Below are positions 62,134 to 64,000 of a stretch of 64,000 bases of DNA, piece by piece (position 1 is the stretch's first letter; each line of letters starts with the position of its first letter). Location of the stretch: assembly GCA_037953745.1 (NCBI GenBank), contig JBAKBP010001417.1, forward strand, positions 150,150 to 214,149, in the 5' to 3' direction. Under the pieces are notes generated by a model. That model saw only the letters and a list, made by a program, of their open reading frames with translations, had not been told where the DNA came from and ran no database searches. The stretch comes from Lithodes maja. Its lineage: Eukaryota; Arthropoda; Malacostraca; Decapoda; Lithodidae. A program made the position numbers and the translations under genes.

Positions 62134-64000
62134 ATGAACATAAATGTAGATCCGACAAGAACCAAAAATATTATTAAAGCGAGTTCCGTGAGTTCTAAAA
62201 TAACAAATTTAAAGGTTTTCTATGCAAACGCTCGTAGCATACGCAATAAATTTTCAGATTTAGAGGAGCTAGTGTTTACAGAAAATTATGATGTGATTGG
62301 CATAACAGAATCTTGGCTCAATACAGAAGATAGAGACTTTTTAGCAGAGTATTCACTTCCCGGTTATGTAATGTTTGAGAAAAGCCGAATAAATCGAAAT
62401 GGAGGTGGCGTTTTACTTTATATCAAAGAAAGTCTTAACCCTACCCTCTTGTCAAAACCTCAAATTGTGAACGTCGACGCATCTTTTGTGCTAATAAAGA
62501 ATAATAAAGGTACCAAAATAATACTTGCATTAATATACAGACCTCCAGCTCAATCAGTGCAAACTGACCGAGAAATTTACGAACAAATTGCAGATGTAAG
62601 TAACTCACAAGATACCGTAATTTTTGGTGACTTTAATTTACCTGTGACCAAGTGGGGCGATACTCTTACTTCACACTCCGGACATGACTTGTATACGAAC
62701 TTGCAAGAGAGTTCGCTTTATCAATTTGTTGGAACGCCGACCCGTGGTAATAACGTTCTTGACATTGTACTTGCAACAAAAGAAGAATTAATAGAGAATT
62801 TGAATGTTGGTGATGAATTCAGTAACAGCGACCATCATACGATAACTTTCACTTTAAACTTTACTAGTAACGAACCAAATAGTAGCATCGAAAAAGTCCC
62901 TAATTTCAAGAAAGCAAACTTTCCTAAACTTAGAGCTATGTTTAAAGAAACTGACTGGAGCTTTTTAATTCACAATAACGACATAAATACATCTTGGAAG
63001 TTATTCGAAGCCACTTACCTAAAAGCAGTGCAAGACTGCATACCATCGAAAACTCGGCGTCCAGGCCATAATAATAAGCCCAAATGGTGGAATAAAGATA
63101 TTTCAAACTGCCTGCTTGCTAAAAAATTTGCTAATGATAGATTAAAATCCTCACAAAATGACGAAGAACGGCTGAAATTTGTAGAGCTACGACGCAAAGC
63201 CAAAAAGTTAATTAAGCAAAGTAAAAAATTCTTAGAGTTACATATTGCGAATCAAAGTAAAACAAACCCGAAAGAATTCTATAGTTATATCAGAAAGAAA
63301 AAAGTAGTTACTTCAACTGTTGGACCATTAGTCGATGAAAATGGAGAATACACCAAAGACGAAGAACAAATGAGTAATGCCCTCAATACCTTCTTTGCAT
63401 CAGTTTTTACAACAGAAGACCTCAGTGATATCCCTACACCATCGCCGATTCAGATTGATAATTCAGATGTTTTAAGCAATATCACCGTTACAGAGAGAGA
63501 AGTATTGAATTGTTTAGATAAACTCAAGGTAAATAAAACGCCTGGACCTGATACAATCTCGCCTAGAGTTCTAAAGGAAGCTAAGGATGAGCTCTCTAAA
63601 CCACTGACATTACTATTCAATAAATCCTTGCAGTCTGGAACTATGCCCGATCAGTGGAAGCTAGCCAACGTAACACCGATATTCAAAAAAGGCAGCAAAT
63701 CCCTATCCAGTAACTATCGTCCAATTAGCTTAACCTCAGTTGTATGTAAAATGCTAGAAACGGTCATACGAGACAGACTCGTAAATCACTTAGAGGAAAA
63801 TAACATACTTAAAGATACTCAACACGGCTTTCGTAAAAAACGTTCCTGTTTAACAAACCTCTTAGACTTCTTCCACGATATCCTCAACCTCTACGATGAG
63901 AGTAAAGCTGTAGATATTATATACCTTGATTTTCAAAAGGCCTTTGACAAAGTTCCCCACAAACGTTTACTGCTAAAACTAAAAGCGCATGGAATACAAG
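62134..64000 (+). CDS. LINE A ORF2: endonuclease and RT, open to the window end
   Basis: ATG at 62134 opens a frame uninterrupted through 64000 (over 620 codons). APE endonuclease: VFYANARSIRNKFSDL (Asn), IGITESWL (Glu), TVIFGDFNLPVTKWGD, NNVLDIVLATKEE, FSNSDHHTITF (Ser-Asp-His). The linker KWWNKDISNCLLAKKFAND is followed by RT blocks through DIIYLDFQKAFDKVPH (motif A) before the sequence ends. FADD and the C-terminus lie beyond the window; the copy at 4059 shows them. This is the least damaged LINE here and may be recently active. Confidence 0.9.
   Translation, partial: MNINVDPTRTKNIIKASSVSSKITNLKVFYANARSIRNKFSDLEELVFTENYDVIGITESWLNTEDRDFLAEYSLPGYVMFEKSRINRNGGGVLLYIKESLNPTLLSKPQIVNVDASFVLIKNNKGTKIILALIYRPPAQSVQTDREIYEQIADVSNSQDTVIFGDFNLPVTKWGDTLTSHSGHDLYTNLQESSLYQFVGTPTRGNNVLDIVLATKEELIENLNVGDEFSNSDHHTITFTLNFTSNEPNSSIEKVPNFKKANFPKLRAMFKETDWSFLIHNNDINTSWKLFEATYLKAVQDCIPSKTRRPGHNNKPKWWNKDISNCLLAKKFANDRLKSSQNDEERLKFVELRRKAKKLIKQSKKFLELHIANQSKTNPKEFYSYIRKKKVVTSTVGPLVDENGEYTKDEEQMSNALNTFFASVFTTEDLSDIPTPSPIQIDNSDVLSNITVTEREVLNCLDKLKVNKTPGPDTISPRVLKEAKDELSKPLTLLFNKSLQSGTMPDQWKLANVTPIFKKGSKSLSSNYRPISLTSVVCKMLETVIRDRLVNHLEENNILKDTQHGFRKKRSCLTNLLDFFHDILNLYDESKAVDIIYLDFQKAFDKVPHKRLLLKLKAHGIQ

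Overview
This is eukaryotic, repeat-dense, non-coding-rich DNA from an arthropod, most likely a decapod crustacean (inference). The reasons are one intron-rich host gene of the arthropod trehalose/sugar-transporter (Tret1-like) family, very abundant microsatellites, and many decayed LINE retrotransposons. No bacterial operon, ribosome binding site, CRISPR array or prophage is present. A 200-base run of N (3859-4058) marks a scaffold gap.

The only host protein-coding gene I can support is on the minus strand, from the ATG at 50462 down to the stop at 28926. I reassembled ten coding exons with GT-AG introns and compatible phases. Together they give 1449 nt, or 482 residues plus stop, of a 12-TM major-facilitator sugar transporter. 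Its introns are packed with mobile DNA. Intron 5 holds a jockey/I-like LINE interrupted by an antisense poly(A)-tailed retroelement. Intron 8 holds a nearly full-length CR1-like LINE on the opposite strand. Decayed extra copies of exons 5 and 7 sit beside the functional ones.

Layout: 1-1308, end of a CR1-like LINE; about 1740-3545 (-), jockey-like LINE; 4059-6480, CR1-like LINE family A after the gap; 6825-8602, near-identical repeats; 8916-9127, a promoter-like cassette whose inverted copy lies at 58353-58564; 9-11.4 kb, microsatellites and a fold-back; 11488-14207, LINE A 3' end split by a PIF/Harbinger-like element with perfect 46-bp terminal repeats; 14.4-17.8 kb, a chain of TTAA-bounded miniature elements; 18473-23650, LINE A 3' end followed by a second, nearly complete CR1-like LINE; 23.6-28.9 kb, miniature elements, palindromes and a LINE relic; 28926-50462, the transporter gene; 50.5-58.6 kb, fold-back, hAT-like and TTAA elements and a 17-bp minisatellite born inside a LINE; 58.6-60.4 kb, no recognisable gene; 61.0-64.0 kb, the youngest LINE A copy, with esterase ORF1 and open ORF2 running off the window.

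The LINEs belong to at least three groups. Family A is CR1-like, with an ORF1 carrying an SGNH/GDSL-type esterase and an ORF2 with APE endonuclease plus reverse transcriptase. A second CR1/jockey-type element has a zinc-finger ORF1 (PHD-like and CCCH). The third is jockey/I-like. Their machinery probably mobilised the SINE-like pieces and the 557-bp retroposon inserted into one LINE A copy. The least expected structures are an array of about thirteen branchpoint-plus-acceptor splice motifs just upstream of the LINE A ORF1 start (30770-31512), the degenerate duplicate exons of the transporter gene, and the end-to-end chains of TTAA elements. All identities rest on reading motifs by eye; no database search was done.
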